Assembly: GCF_003353065.1 (NCBI RefSeq)
Contig: NZ_CP027806.1
Location: 682,001 to 746,000 of the forward strand
Direction of reading: 5' to 3'
From: Cyclonatronum proteinivorum
GTDB lineage: Bacteria; Bacteroidota; Rhodothermia; Balneolales; Cyclonatronaceae
DNA length: 64,000 nt
Each line of letters opens with the position of its first letter. Positions within the stretch are counted from its first letter, which is position 1. The position numbers and the translations under genes were made by a program. Positions 25,599 to 34,528 of the stretch are shown here, piece by piece. The notes beneath the pieces were generated by a model. It had not been told where the DNA came from and ran no database searches. It worked only from the letters and a program-made list of their open reading frames with translations.

Positions 25599-25972
25599 TC
25601 AGCTATGAGGAAGTTCTGGAAATCCATCAGCTTTTGATTCAGGAGTTTGGAGGATTGCCGGGTATCAGGGATGAAAACGGATTACAGTCAGCGCTGGAGC
25701 GACCGTTTAGCGGATTTGGAGGTGAAGAATTTTATCCAACTCCTGAAGAAAAGGCCGCTGCTGTAATAGAAAGCCTTCTGAGTAATCATCCCTTTTTGGA
25801 TGGAAATAAAAGGACCGGTTATGTACTTCTGAGATTGATTCTAATGTCTTATGGCAAAGATATACAAGCGTCACAGGAAGAAAAGTACGATTTTGTAATC
25901 TCTGTAGCTTCAGGTAACTACGCTTTTAAAGATGTTGTAAAGTGGATTCAGCAGCGCGTTGTTGACCGGTAA
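25595..25972 (+). CDS. Doc/Fic family toxin (death-on-curing)
   Basis: The 125-residue protein starts ISYEEVLEIHQLLIQEFGG, contains GIRDENGLQSALERP, and carries the Fic motif HPFLDGNKRTGYVLL (His, Phe, Asp, Gly-Asn-Lys-Arg). Doc proteins phosphorylate EF-Tu and arrest translation; other Fic proteins AMPylate. The Doc-type length and the coupled upstream antitoxin support a TA operon. Confidence 0.93.
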   Translation: MISYEEVLEIHQLLIQEFGGLPGIRDENGLQSALERPFSGFGGEEFYPTPEEKAAAVIESLLSNHPFLDGNKRTGYVLLRLILMSYGKDIQASQEEKYDFVISVASGNYAFKDVVKWIQQRVVDR

Positions 25973-26152
25973 GCAAGGGGCAGCAAGGTAATTAACCACA
26001 TCAGCTATACCCGTATTTGAGCTGGGAGCAGCTGTTGAGCCCGACCACGGCATTGCTATCCTTCAATCAAAAAGCCTGGTAAACAGGTCTTGCAAATGCC
26101 CGCAAACGAGCTTCAAGCTGATTTTCAATCTCAACATTCAACTTCAATCCCC

Positions 26153-26638
26153 ATGACCATCACCGTAAAAATTGCCGACTACGAAGACCCGCAGGATGCC
26201 GCGGCCCTGCTCAATATCCTGAACAGCTACAGCCGCGACACAATGGGGCAGGGGCATAACCTTGATCCTTATGTGATTGAAAACCTGATTGCCGAGCTCG
26301 AAGACTTCCCGACCGCGGTCAGCTTCCTCGCGTACGCCGACGGTCAGCCTGCCGGGCTTGCGAACTGTTTTCTCGGCCTCTCCACCTTCAGCGCCCGCCG
26401 CCTGATGAACATTCACGACCTCGCCGTACTGCCGGAATTCCGCGGACATGGCGTGGGCCGCAAGCTGCTCGAAGCCGTCGAAACCCGGGCCCGGCAAATG
26501 CGCTGCTGCAAAATCACCCTTGAAGTCCGCGACGACAACCGCGCCAAAGCCCTCTACCTCCGGCACGGCTACAAGCCCGGAACCCCCGAAATGCTGTTCT
26601 GGTCGAAGGGTTTAGAGGTTAGGGGTGAGGGGGGATAA
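26153..26638 (+). CDS. GNAT family N-acetyltransferase
   Basis: The protein of about 161 residues has the GNAT core: LLNILNSYSRDTMGQGH, the beta4 strand with NIHDLAVLPEFRGHGVGRKLLEAVE (acetyl-CoA pyrophosphate loop R/Q-x-x-G-x-G/A as RGHGVG), and the C-terminal VRDDNRAKALYLRHGYKPG. The substrate is unknown. An in-frame ATG at 26090 would add 21 unconserved residues; 26153 fits the domain better. Confidence 0.85.
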   Translation: MTITVKIADYEDPQDAAALLNILNSYSRDTMGQGHNLDPYVIENLIAELEDFPTAVSFLAYADGQPAGLANCFLGLSTFSARRLMNIHDLAVLPEFRGHGVGRKLLEAVETRARQMRCCKITLEVRDDNRAKALYLRHGYKPGTPEMLFWSKGLEVRGEGG

Positions 26639-26731
26639 ATCAGAATACGGCATGTCAAGGTAAGGCAGAGCAGACTCCATCCTATACATCTGCAACGCTT
26701 CATTCGGTTTTGCCTAAACCGCATTGATAGC

Positions 26732-26830
26732 GCAAAAACAAAAAGCAAGGGACCTTGCCGTAGGTTTGGGATATATCGGGTTGGCAACACAGACAGTGAT
26801 GCGCACGGAGTTCCCCCTAAATAAAAAATA
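26732..26830 (-). repeat. Dispersed intergenic repeat, copy 6 (inverted, divergent)
   Basis: On the minus strand it reads CTATTTTTTATTTAGGGGG, ACTCCGTGCGCATCAC, CCCAAACCTACGGCAAGG and TCCCTTGCTTTTTG. The middle is more diverged than in other copies. It lies between the GNAT gene and lpdA, antisense to both. It occupies the central part of the 26639-27032 gap. Confidence 0.65.
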
Positions 26831-26984
26831 GAACCTGAAAGCAGTAGTTTGGTGCATCAGGATGATGCTTGCGTTGCGGTCTCAACTTGCAATCCGCGTA
26901 GGGCTGCACAAATTACCGTTTCCGGCGGCTCGGTACTCCTCCATCCCCGGTTCTTAACATTTTCACCTAAAATGCCTATTTTAA

Positions 26985-26999
26985 TGAGAATGAATCTCA
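26985..26999. promoter_or_regulatory. Dyad TGAGA-ATGAA-TCTCA upstream of lpdA
   Basis: A 5-bp inverted repeat with a 5-bp spacer lies 34 nt before the lpdA ATG, in an A/T-rich promoter-like region. It resembles a Fur-type box only partly, since the 7-1-7 symmetry fails. It is a candidate operator with no assigned regulator. Confidence 0.3.
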
Positions 27000-27032
27000 A
27001 CCGATAGTATTAACCCGCTCAAAAAAAATATT

Positions 27033-28451
27033 ATGGCAAAAGAATATGATGTAGTTGTGATTGGTACCGGCCCCGGCGGTTACGTAGCCGCCATTCGTGC
27101 CTCGCAGCTTGGCCTGAAAACCGCAGTTATTGAAAAAAGAGACTTAGGGGGCGTTTGCCTCAACATCGGATGTATCCCAACCAAAGCACTGCTTAAGTCA
27201 GCTGAAACCCTCGAAAAAATTTCCCATGCAGCAGAGTTTGGTCTTGAAGTTGGTGAAGCCAAAGTTAACTTCCCTAATGTGATTAAGCGCAGCCGCGGTG
27301 TGGCTGACAAAATGAGCAAGGGCGTTCAGTTTCTGATGAAAGCCAATAAAATTGATGTGGTGCGGGGCAAAGGCCTCCTCGCCGGTAATGGCGAAGTAAA
27401 GGTCGTGGATGACAGCAACAAAGAAACCGACCGCCTCAAAGCTGAGCACATCATTATTGCAACCGGTGCACGCAGCCGCGAGCTGCCAAGCCTCAAATTC
27501 GATAACGAAACTGTTATCAATTCCGAGCGCGCCATGAAGCTTGAGAAGCAGCCCAAAAAACTCGTAATTGCCGGTGCAGGTGCAATCGGTGTGGAATTCG
27601 CCTACTTCTATCACACCATTGGCACGGAAGTGACCATCATCGAGCTTCAGAAATACATTGTTCCCGCCGAAGATGAAGACGTGAGTAAAGAACTCGCCAA
27701 AATCTACAAGAAAAAAGGCATGAACATCATGACCGAAAGCTCTGTGGAGAAGGTCACCAAAAAAGGCAACGGCGTTGAAGTCATCGTGAAAACCAAGAAA
27801 GGCGAAGAGAAAATCGAAGCCGACATGGTACTTTCCGCAGTCGGCGTTGTGGGCAACGTGGAAGGCATCGGTCTTGAAGAGGCCGGCGTTAAGGTCGAGC
27901 GCGGTTCAATCGTCGTGAAGCCCAACACCTACGAAACCGACGCGAAAGGCGTATATGCGATCGGCGATGTCATCGGCGGACCCTGGCTCGCACACAAGGC
28001 TTCGCACGAAGCTGTTGAATGTGTAGAGCGTATTGCAGGCCTCGATCCCATCCCCGTTAACCACAAAAACATCCCCGGCTGTACCTACTGCCATCCCGAG
28101 ATTGCATCCGTAGGGCTCACCGAAAAAGCGGCCAAAGAAGCCGGCTATGAAGTGAAAGTCGGCAAGTTCCCGTTTCAGGCGAGCGGCAAGGCTTCCGCAG
28201 CCGGTGCCAATGACGGCTTTGTGAAGGTCGTCTTTGATGCCAAATACGGCGAATGGCTCGGCTGTCACATGATCGGCGAAAACGTTACCGAGATGATCGC
28301 CTCCCCGGTACTCGCACGCGATCTTGAGACGACCGGACACGAAGTTATCGCCTCCATCCATCCGCACCCGACCCTCAGCGAAGCGGTGATGGAAGCCGTT
28401 GCCGAAGCTTACGGCGAAGGTGTACACCTCGGCACTCCGCCTAAGAAGTAA
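27033..28451 (+). CDS. lpdA: Dihydrolipoyl dehydrogenase (E3)
   Basis: This 472-residue flavoprotein reoxidises dihydrolipoamide in 2-oxoacid dehydrogenase and glycine cleavage complexes. The FAD site GTGPGGY is at residues 11-17 and the redox disulfide is in GGVCLNIGCIPTK. The NAD site GAGAIGVEFAYF, the second FAD motif GVYAIGDV, and the C-terminal catalytic His-Glu in HPHPTLSEAVMEA are present. It appears monocistronic, with a terminator 68 nt after the stop. No E1 or E2 genes are nearby. Confidence 0.97.
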   Translation: MAKEYDVVVIGTGPGGYVAAIRASQLGLKTAVIEKRDLGGVCLNIGCIPTKALLKSAETLEKISHAAEFGLEVGEAKVNFPNVIKRSRGVADKMSKGVQFLMKANKIDVVRGKGLLAGNGEVKVVDDSNKETDRLKAEHIIIATGARSRELPSLKFDNETVINSERAMKLEKQPKKLVIAGAGAIGVEFAYFYHTIGTEVTIIELQKYIVPAEDEDVSKELAKIYKKKGMNIMTESSVEKVTKKGNGVEVIVKTKKGEEKIEADMVLSAVGVVGNVEGIGLEEAGVKVERGSIVVKPNTYETDAKGVYAIGDVIGGPWLAHKASHEAVECVERIAGLDPIPVNHKNIPGCTYCHPEIASVGLTEKAAKEAGYEVKVGKFPFQASGKASAAGANDGFVKVVFDAKYGEWLGCHMIGENVTEMIASPVLARDLETTGHEVIASIHPHPTLSEAVMEAVAEAYGEGVHLGTPPKK

Positions 28452-28518
28452 AAAAAACAAATTATGCGGCCTTTGTTTTAGGGGATGTTCCCCCTCACAT
28501 ACCGCAGATGAACATCAG

Positions 28519-28555
28519 GCCGGCTTTCCTTTTTTGGGGAAGGCCGGCTTTTTTT
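28519..28555 (+). terminator. Terminator after lpdA
   Basis: GCCGGCTTTCC pairs with GGAAGGCCGGC (one G-T), with a T-rich loop and TTTTTTT after it. Confidence 0.85.
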
Positions 28556-28666
28556 ATGGAATCAGGTACTTAGCCCGTTTACTCTCTTGATTCTCTTTTA
28601 AAAAAAATGCACTATTAAGGGTGACTTAATCCATCGACTGAACACAAACCTTAATGGGGATCGACC

Positions 28667-29107
28667 ATGCAAATCAAAGAAATACTCAAGGTGAAAGGAA
28701 CAGATGTGTATCATATTGCCCCGGATGCAACCGTGTACGATGCAGTAAAGCTGATGTCTGACTTAAATGTAGGCGGTTTGCTTGTGATGCGCGCGCGCAA
28801 AATGGCGGGAATTATTACCGAGCGGGATTACAGAAATAAAATTATCCTGAAAGGCCGGGCGTCAAAAGAAACAGCTGTGGAAGAAATTATGACGACTGAG
28901 GTCTTGTGTGTGAAGGACACCGAAACCGTAGAAAGCTGCCTGCAGATAATGACCGAAAAGAAAATCCGCCATCTTCCGGTAATGAATGATGACAACACCG
29001 TCGGCGGGATGATTTCCATCGGAGATTTGGTCAAGGCCGTTATCAACAAGCAAAAAGTGGAGATATCAACCCTTAAAAGCTACATTTACGGGGATTCCCC
29101 CCTGTAA
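28667..29107 (+). CDS. Tandem CBS-domain protein
   Basis: The 146-residue protein is just two CBS motifs forming one Bateman module: ATVYDAVKLMSDLNVGGLLVMRARKMAGIITERDY and DTETVESCLQIMTEKKIRHLPVMNDDNTVGGMISIGDLV. Such stand-alone modules sense adenine nucleotides or SAM. A conserved-looking IITERDYR and the C-terminal STLKSYIYG segment are typical of the COG2905/COG0517-like small CBS proteins. A ribosome binding site (TGGGGA) lies upstream. Confidence 0.93.
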   Translation: MQIKEILKVKGTDVYHIAPDATVYDAVKLMSDLNVGGLLVMRARKMAGIITERDYRNKIILKGRASKETAVEEIMTTEVLCVKDTETVESCLQIMTEKKIRHLPVMNDDNTVGGMISIGDLVKAVINKQKVEISTLKSYIYGDSPL

Positions 29108-29162
29108 CGATTTTGCCGTTTTTAGCAGAAAAAGCCGTCTAAATTTGGTAGATTAAGAAATT

Positions 29163-29209
29163 CCGGTTCGGTCGGAAGCACCAAAATTATTTCAAAAGCA
29201 CCGAACCGG
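29163..29209. other. Intergenic inverted repeat between the CBS gene and the membrane protein
   Basis: The perfect 10-bp arms CCGGTTCGGT and ACCGAACCGG are 27 nt apart. No T-run follows, so it could be an operator, an RNA structure or a weak terminator. Confidence 0.45.
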
Positions 29210-29257
29210 ATCTTTGCTGCTATTTCACATCATTCACTAACCTGATTTTTTTCTGCT

Positions 29258-29635
29258 ATGCTTAATACCTGGGTACTCATCCACCTGATTGGTGTTTTCT
29301 TTGTTTTTATGGCCCTTGGCGGCACCTTTATTCACGTCATTAACGGCGGCACTAAAGACACCAACAAATGGGCAAAAGGTCTCGCTGCCATGCACGGCGC
29401 CGGTCTGCTTGTTATTGTTGTGTTTGGTTTGCTTGGCCTTGTTTCTTTGGGCGTGAAGCCCTCCGAGTTCAACATGTACGTATATCTGAAACTGCTGATT
29501 TGGCTCTTCCTCGGGGCCTCGCTCACCATCCCCTACAAAGTAGAAGGCAGCGCCAAAGTGCTGATGTTCGTCATCCCGCTGCTCGCAGCTGTTTCCACCT
29601 ACGTCGGTCTGAACTACCTGATGCGCATTGGATAG
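29258..29635 (+). CDS. Four-helix integral membrane protein, unknown function
   Basis: The 125-residue protein has four predicted helices: WVLIHLIGVFFVFMALGGTFI, GAGLLVIVVFGLLGLVSLG, YLKLLIWLFLGASLTIPY and VLMFVIPLLAAVSTYVGLNYL. His-containing first and second helices (LIHLIG and MHGAG) might bind heme or a quinone, but I see no known family signature. It is likely monocistronic, ending at a strong terminator at 29655. Confidence 0.75.
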   Translation: MLNTWVLIHLIGVFFVFMALGGTFIHVINGGTKDTNKWAKGLAAMHGAGLLVIVVFGLLGLVSLGVKPSEFNMYVYLKLLIWLFLGASLTIPYKVEGSAKVLMFVIPLLAAVSTYVGLNYLMRIG

Positions 29636-29654
29636 TAGCCTGTCCCTGTTTTTA

Positions 29655-29700
29655 AACCAACAAAGCCCCGTTGTTCTCACATCGGGGCTTTGTTGGTTTT
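29655..29700 (+). terminator. Strong terminator after the membrane protein gene
   Basis: The perfect 16-bp arms AACCAACAAAGCCCCG/CGGGGCTTTGTTGGTT are 12 nt apart and followed by TT. Confidence 0.9.
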
Positions 29701-29805
29701 GGGAGTATGGCCGGATTGATTCAAATCAAAGCGGATTAACCAAATTTTCCGAAAACCCACGGGAAAGCTGCTGTGTGTAAGCCCGGAGCGCACAGGCAAG
29801 ACAAG

Positions 29806-29902
29806 CATCTTTATTTTTTGGGTGAAATTCCGAGAGCATCACGGTCAGCATAGCTTGTGAAAAATCCCAAATCAACGGAGTGGCCCGTGGTTTTTTTGGG
29901 GG
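29806..29902 (+). repeat. Dispersed intergenic repeat, copy 7
   Basis: It runs CATCTTTATTTTTTGGG, ATTCCGAGAGCATCACGG, then a diverged middle, AATCCCAAATCAACGG, and GTGGCCCGTGGTTTTTTTGG. It is in the sense of the upstream membrane-protein gene, 171 nt after its stop. Confidence 0.65.
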
Positions 29903-30024
29903 GGCAGCTTCGCATCCAAGTGGTTGAAGGGGGCGTTTTTGACTCAAATGCCAGGTGAATCCAATTAGTGATTCAAAAAAAATAGGGGATACCCGGAGAT
30001 TTATGGCTCATTCCTCATACACCG

Positions 30025-30343
30025 TTATTGCTTCTCGCCCTGCTGCATTACATTCTTATAAAAAGGAGTTACGCAGTGTTTTTGATGCCACTCTTTTTGT
30101 GAATAAACATTTTGGGCTGATTATTTGGCCCGTATCAAACTCAAGGTCGTAAAGCGGAGAAGTAATTTCCCGCTCCAACTCGGAAGTAACCGCATCAGCA
30201 CTAAGAAGGATCAAAATGTCCTAATCGGATTCCGGATGTACATTCCCCCTTGCGCGGGAACCGTTCAGATAAACTTCCGCACAAGGATCATACTGCTGTA
30301 TGATAGACTTAATTTTGCGAATGATATGTGGCTTGGCGTTCAT
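30025..30343 (-). pseudogene. MNT-type nucleotidyltransferase remnant (nonsense plus frameshift)
   Basis: On the minus strand the frame from 30343 reads KPHIIRKIKSIIQQYDPCAE and then VYLNGSRARGNVHPESD, the GSxAxG ... SDxD nucleotidyltransferase motif. The expected Trp codon in SDWD is TAG. After ISPK an extra T shifts the frame, and the continuing frame reads VYSQKEWHQKHCVTPFYKN and ends at TAA (30025). These proteins normally pair with a HEPN protein as an MNT/HEPN antitoxin-toxin unit. Here only a few codons (MRNEP then stop) remain where the HEPN gene would begin. The 29903-30486 gap holds nothing else. Confidence 0.8.
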
Positions 30344-30486
30344 CAGACTCAAATAGTAGGTATAGATGCAGAATAGTTGTGATGAACTGGGAAGAAGGAG
30401 TTTGAAAGATTGAGATCACTCAGGCCGACCCAAATTTGTGTATCACAGCAGAAAAGCCTTTGGCTTTCAACAATGCGTCCCCCCCC

Positions 30487-31566
30487 TCACTCCTCCCCGT
30501 AACGCTGCCGGATTTCACTCCACTCGGGGCTGCTGATGAATTCGAGCAGCACGGTATTGATCGCATTTCGGTAGGGAGCGCCAAGCGGCAGGGCGATGCC
30601 GTAGTATTGATCGTTGAAGCTGCGGGGCAGCACCTGCACCTCGTTGCGGAACTGCTGATCGGCCTCATACCGGATGATAGGCGCATCGTGCACAAAAGCA
30701 TCAATGCGGCCGTCGCGGACCGATTCGAGTCCTTCGCGAATGGAGCCGTAGGTCGTGAAACGGATGCGTCTTTCTTCCAGCATGCCAACAGTAGCCGAGC
30801 CGCTGAGTACGCCGGTGCGCACAAAGGGCAGGTCCTCAGGGCCTCCGACTTTGCTGTCGAGCTGTGTGATGGTCAGGCTTGACGCAATGGATGCCGTAAA
30901 AAAGGAAATCACAATCACCCCGGCGAACATCCATACAAAGCCGACAACGCGCCCGCCCAGCGTACGGGGAGATTTGTCGCCATAGCCCACGGTCGTCATC
31001 GTTACGGCTGCCCACCAAAAGCCGGAGCCAATACCCTCAGCCGGACTTCCGCCGAATTCCTGATTTCCCCTGCGCTCAAAAATCCAGACAAGCACGCCCC
31101 AAAAGAGCAGCACCCCGAGCAGCAGCGCGAGTATGAACAGAAACTCCGGACTAAACACGGCTAAAAAAGCCTGCCAAACGCCCCGGGGGGTATAGCCGGT
31201 TGCAATGCCGAGGCCCGTAACATAAAACGGATGGGTGAAATCCACGACGGCTTCCCGCTCAGCGGTGATGGTGAGGGCTGCCGCCGCGGCAAAAAGGCTG
31301 CCATCCTGCACGCCGCTGAGCAGTCCTTCGATATCGCGGGCTTCATACCGGAACGGAATATTCAGCTCTCCGGCGATGTGCTCCCACAGGCTGATGGTGA
31401 TGCCGGAATAGGTGCCGTCTGCCTCCTCAATAACAAAGGGCGGCGCAATCCGGATACCTACAACAACTTCCTCCTCTGCCGGAAAGCCTGCCGCAGCGGC
31501 TTGCAGGGGTTGGGTGATGGAACCGAAAAACAGGATGAGCAGGGTGAAGCAGGAGAACGTTTTCAT
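30487..31566 (-). CDS. GluR0-type ligand-gated potassium channel (prokaryotic ionotropic glutamate receptor-like)
   Basis: The 359-residue protein has a signal peptide (about 1-24) and a solute-binding lobe S1 (VVVGIRIAPPFVIEEADGTYSGI ... LTITAEREAVVDFTHPFYVTG, about 33-125). M1 is about 141-163, a pore loop carries the K+ filter TVGYGD at 192-197, and M2 is about 206-228 with SFFTASIASSLT, close to the iGluR SYTANLAAF signature. The second lobe S2 is about 235-350. This S1-M1-P-M2-S2 order matches cyanobacterial GluR0. It would be an amino-acid-gated K+ channel of the inner membrane, with its binding domain in the periplasm. It is divergent from the BspA-like gene. Confidence 0.9.
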   Translation of the reverse strand: MKTFSCFTLLILFFGSITQPLQAAAAGFPAEEEVVVGIRIAPPFVIEEADGTYSGITISLWEHIAGELNIPFRYEARDIEGLLSGVQDGSLFAAAAALTITAEREAVVDFTHPFYVTGLGIATGYTPRGVWQAFLAVFSPEFLFILALLLGVLLFWGVLVWIFERRGNQEFGGSPAEGIGSGFWWAAVTMTTVGYGDKSPRTLGGRVVGFVWMFAGVIVISFFTASIASSLTITQLDSKVGGPEDLPFVRTGVLSGSATVGMLEERRIRFTTYGSIREGLESVRDGRIDAFVHDAPIIRYEADQQFRNEVQVLPRSFNDQYYGIALPLGAPYRNAINTVLLEFISSPEWSEIRQRYGEE

Positions 31567-31824
31567 AATAACCAGGATAAGAAAGCATGGGGTAGATGCA
31601 GCAATTTGGCAATTCAGCCGTGGAAAAGCAAACCAAGTGTGAAGTCAGCCTGTGTCGGTTGGGTGAAATGCCGGAAAAAGGTCATCCCAAAAACCGCTTA
31701 CAATATCATAGGTACCGTTCATGAACTTGTTGTTCGGTTTTTAAGGTCGTGTCCGTAGGTTTGGCCTCCAAAGTATGGTTCAACTAAATCAATAATTTAT
31801 CACTAAATAACTGTTTAAATTGAT

Positions 31825-33849
31825 ATGAAAATATACTTTATTATTGCGGCATTATTTTGCCTGTTCATCGTGCCGGCTGCGGCAACGGCACAGGGAAGCT
31901 TCTTTCTCGATTCGAACGGCGTAACCATCAAATGCCCCGGCGCAGCGCCCGGCGAAACCGGAACGGTTAACGGCGTGACCTATGAAGCGGTTGACTCGGA
32001 TTTGCTCATAGCACGTATTGCAGAAGGTGCTGACTTAACGGTAGTGTGCACAACACCTGTTATCAGTCTGCAAGGTTACTTTTCAGGAAATTCAACATTT
32101 AACCAGGATATTAGCAGCTGGGATGTGAGCAATGTGACTATTACAAGATTCCTGTTTGCGAGCGCCACCTCTTTCAATCAGGACATCAGCAACTGGAATA
32201 CGGAAAACGTTACCAACATGGGATTAATGTTTCAAGACGCAACCTCTTTTAATCAGGATATTGGCGGATGGAACACGAGCAATGTCACAACCATCGAAGG
32301 TATATTTCTTGGCGCATCAGCCTTCAATCAGGATATTAGTGGCTGGGATGTGAGCAACGTCACGAATATGTCGACCGCATTTGAATCAATGGCCGCTTTT
32401 AACCAGCCATTGAACAATTGGGATACCGGAAGTGTAGTCAGCATGGAGCGTACTTTCCAGAATTCACCGGTTTTTAATCAGCCTTTGGATAACTGGGATG
32501 TAAGCAATGTGACCAACATGGTGCAGATGTTTGCAGGTGCTGCCGCTTTCAACCAGGATCTGAACAGCTGGGATGTAAGCAATGTAACCAACATGGCGCA
32601 GATGTTCAGCGGTGCAACCGCATTTAACGGAGATATCAGTGCCTGGAATCCGGTATCCGTTCAAAACATGGCAGCTATGTTTAACGGGGCATCTTCCTTT
32701 AACCAGGCTATCGGGGGATGGAACACGAGTAGTCTAACGAACATGGTTCAAATGTTTCGCGATGCAGCTTCCTTTAATCAGAATTTGAATGGTTGGGATG
32801 TGAGTAATATCAGCAGTTTATTTTCTTTATTTGTCAATAGCGGTTTTAACGGCAATATCAATAACTGGGATGTAAGTAATGTTCAGAACATGTCCCTGTT
32901 GTTCAGCAATACGCCCTTTGACCAGGATATTAGCTCTTGGGATGTGAGTAATGTTGAGAATATGTCAAGTATGTTCGAAAACGCTACCTTCAACCAGGAT
33001 ATCAGCACCTGGGATGTGAGCAATGTTAAACTCTTGTTTAACATGTTTGGAAATAACAGCGCATTCAATCAACCCTTAGACAGTTGGGATGTGAGTGGTG
33101 TTGTGAATATGAGCAGAATGTTTTCAAATGCGACTTCCTTTAATCAGAATATCAATAGCTGGGATACGGGAAGTGTTACTGATTTTAATTTCATGTTCGA
33201 TGGTGCCGCTTCTTTTAATCAGCCCCTTGACAACTGGGATATGAGCAGCGCCACACAAATCGCATTTATGTTTCGCAATGCGACTGCGTTTAATCAGCCA
33301 ATCGGAAGTTGGGATGTGAGCAATGTGACTAACATGAACTATGTTTTTAACAATGCTGAAAGCTTCAATCAGCCGCTTGCAAACTGGGATGTAAGCAGTG
33401 CAACATTCATGAGCTTCATGTTTCGGGATGCAGCTTCTTTCAACCAAAATCTGAGCGGATGGTGCGTGGATAACATCACAAGCGAACCGGATCAGTTTGC
33501 CGCAGGTGCGCCGCTCGACCCGGCCTTTTTTCCGGTTTGGGGTACCTGTAACCCAACAAGTATTGGTGAGGGCAGCGAGTTTGTCACCACATTTTCCCTT
33601 AACCAAAACTACCCCAACCCCTTCAACCCGACAACGCAAATCAGCTACGCCCTGCCCGAAGCGGCGGAGGTGAGGCTTGAGGTGTACAATCTTGCTGGTC
33701 AGCGGGTAGCGGTGCTGGTGAACGGCATGCAGACCGCCGGCACGCACACGGTTTCTTTCAATGCCGAGAGCCTTTCGAGCGGGCTGTACCTGTACCGCAT
33801 CACGGCCGGCAGCTTTACCGAAACCCGGAAAATGATGATGATCAAATAA
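31825..33849 (+). CDS. BspA-like (DUF285) repeat surface protein with T9SS type A sorting domain
   Basis: The 674-residue secreted protein has a signal peptide (1 to about 22, ending AATAQG). A head domain follows ([19 protein letters not shown] ...) and then 18 full repeats of about 24 residues on the pattern [20 protein letters not shown]. A capping half repeat [14 protein letters not shown] ends the array. A linker (PVWGTCNP) leads to the C-terminal T9SS type A domain (about 590-674) with [27 protein letters not shown] and the final ETRKMMMIK. BspA-like repeats mediate adhesion in other bacteria. A paralogue follows at 34529. Confidence 0.93.
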   Translation: MKIYFIIAALFCLFIVPAAATAQGSFFLDSNGVTIKCPGAAPGETGTVNGVTYEAVDSDLLIARIAEGADLTVVCTTPVISLQGYFSGNSTFNQDISSWDVSNVTITRFLFASATSFNQDISNWNTENVTNMGLMFQDATSFNQDIGGWNTSNVTTIEGIFLGASAFNQDISGWDVSNVTNMSTAFESMAAFNQPLNNWDTGSVVSMERTFQNSPVFNQPLDNWDVSNVTNMVQMFAGAAAFNQDLNSWDVSNVTNMAQMFSGATAFNGDISAWNPVSVQNMAAMFNGASSFNQAIGGWNTSSLTNMVQMFRDAASFNQNLNGWDVSNISSLFSLFVNSGFNGNINNWDVSNVQNMSLLFSNTPFDQDISSWDVSNVENMSSMFENATFNQDISTWDVSNVKLLFNMFGNNSAFNQPLDSWDVSGVVNMSRMFSNATSFNQNINSWDTGSVTDFNFMFDGAASFNQPLDNWDMSSATQIAFMFRNATAFNQPIGSWDVSNVTNMNYVFNNAESFNQPLANWDVSSATFMSFMFRDAASFNQNLSGWCVDNITSEPDQFAAGAPLDPAFFPVWGTCNPTSIGEGSEFVTTFSLNQNYPNPFNPTTQISYALPEAAEVRLEVYNLAGQRVAVLVNGMQTAGTHTVSFNAESLSSGLYLYRITAGSFTETRKMMMIK

Positions 33850-33895
33850 GCGTACATCAGCCGTAATTACGGCAGCTTACTGGTTTAACCATAGG

Positions 33896-33928
33896 GGGGA
33901 CTGCATCTTTGCTGCGGTCCCCTTTTTT
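33896..33928 (+). terminator. Terminator after the first BspA-like gene
   Basis: GGGGACTGCA pairs with TGCGGTCCCC (one G-T), followed by TTTTTT. Almost the same terminator and upstream 45 bp recur at 39041, after the orphan sorting-domain fragment. Confidence 0.85.
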
Positions 33929-34528
33929 ATGTGCCGTAATTTTTGGGGGAGGACAACACTCCGGCTGACGCCCTGTTCCGGATCAGGCTTAGCCGGGCAG
34001 GCGGTATTCAGATGAGGTGGACTAATCACCAAAACGAGAATAGTGAAACAAAGCAGGATTTTATTCTTGAGAATAAGTTGAAACAGGCACATGCAGTATA
34101 AAAATGGCTGCAATAACAGGACAATATATTTATGATTAATTGGCAAATAATGAAGGTATTAAAATTATAAATACAATAAGTTAAAGGGTAAGACATAGTC
34201 AGGGTGATCGTAGATTTAAAAGAGAAAATACGCCACCCAAAAAAAACACCGAAACAACTATGTTATCCGGTATAATAAAGAGGTTGATTGATAGCAGTTC
34301 CCCGCTTTCAGGCAAATTTTATGAGAAGAAAAAAAGCTGTTCAAATGCTGCCGGATTTCTTATACTCGCATTTAATTTGCGCATAAAACCCTGAAATTTT
34401 GAAGGATAGGCCGGATATTTTTGTTTGGGTGTTATTGTAAAGCAAGGCAAGGGGCCTTAGGTTGTAAGCGTTTGTGTGTAGCTTATATGCAGTTTTCACC
34501 GGCACTATTTTATTCTAATCATTGAATC
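33929..34528. other. Long A/T-rich intergenic region before the second BspA-like gene
   Basis: About 600 bp without a supported gene. The first 60 bp (AATTTTTGGGGGAGGACAAC and after) and a stretch near 34440-34470 (AAGCAAGGCAAGGGGCCTT) weakly resemble the two ends of the dispersed repeat family and may be decayed copies. The rest is low in GC and may hold the promoter of the gene at 34529. Confidence 0.4.

Noticed and set aside
26985-26999. Fur box upstream of lpdA
   Set aside because: Only a 5-5-5 dyad is present and the 7-1-7 Fur symmetry fails, so it is kept only as an unassigned dyad.
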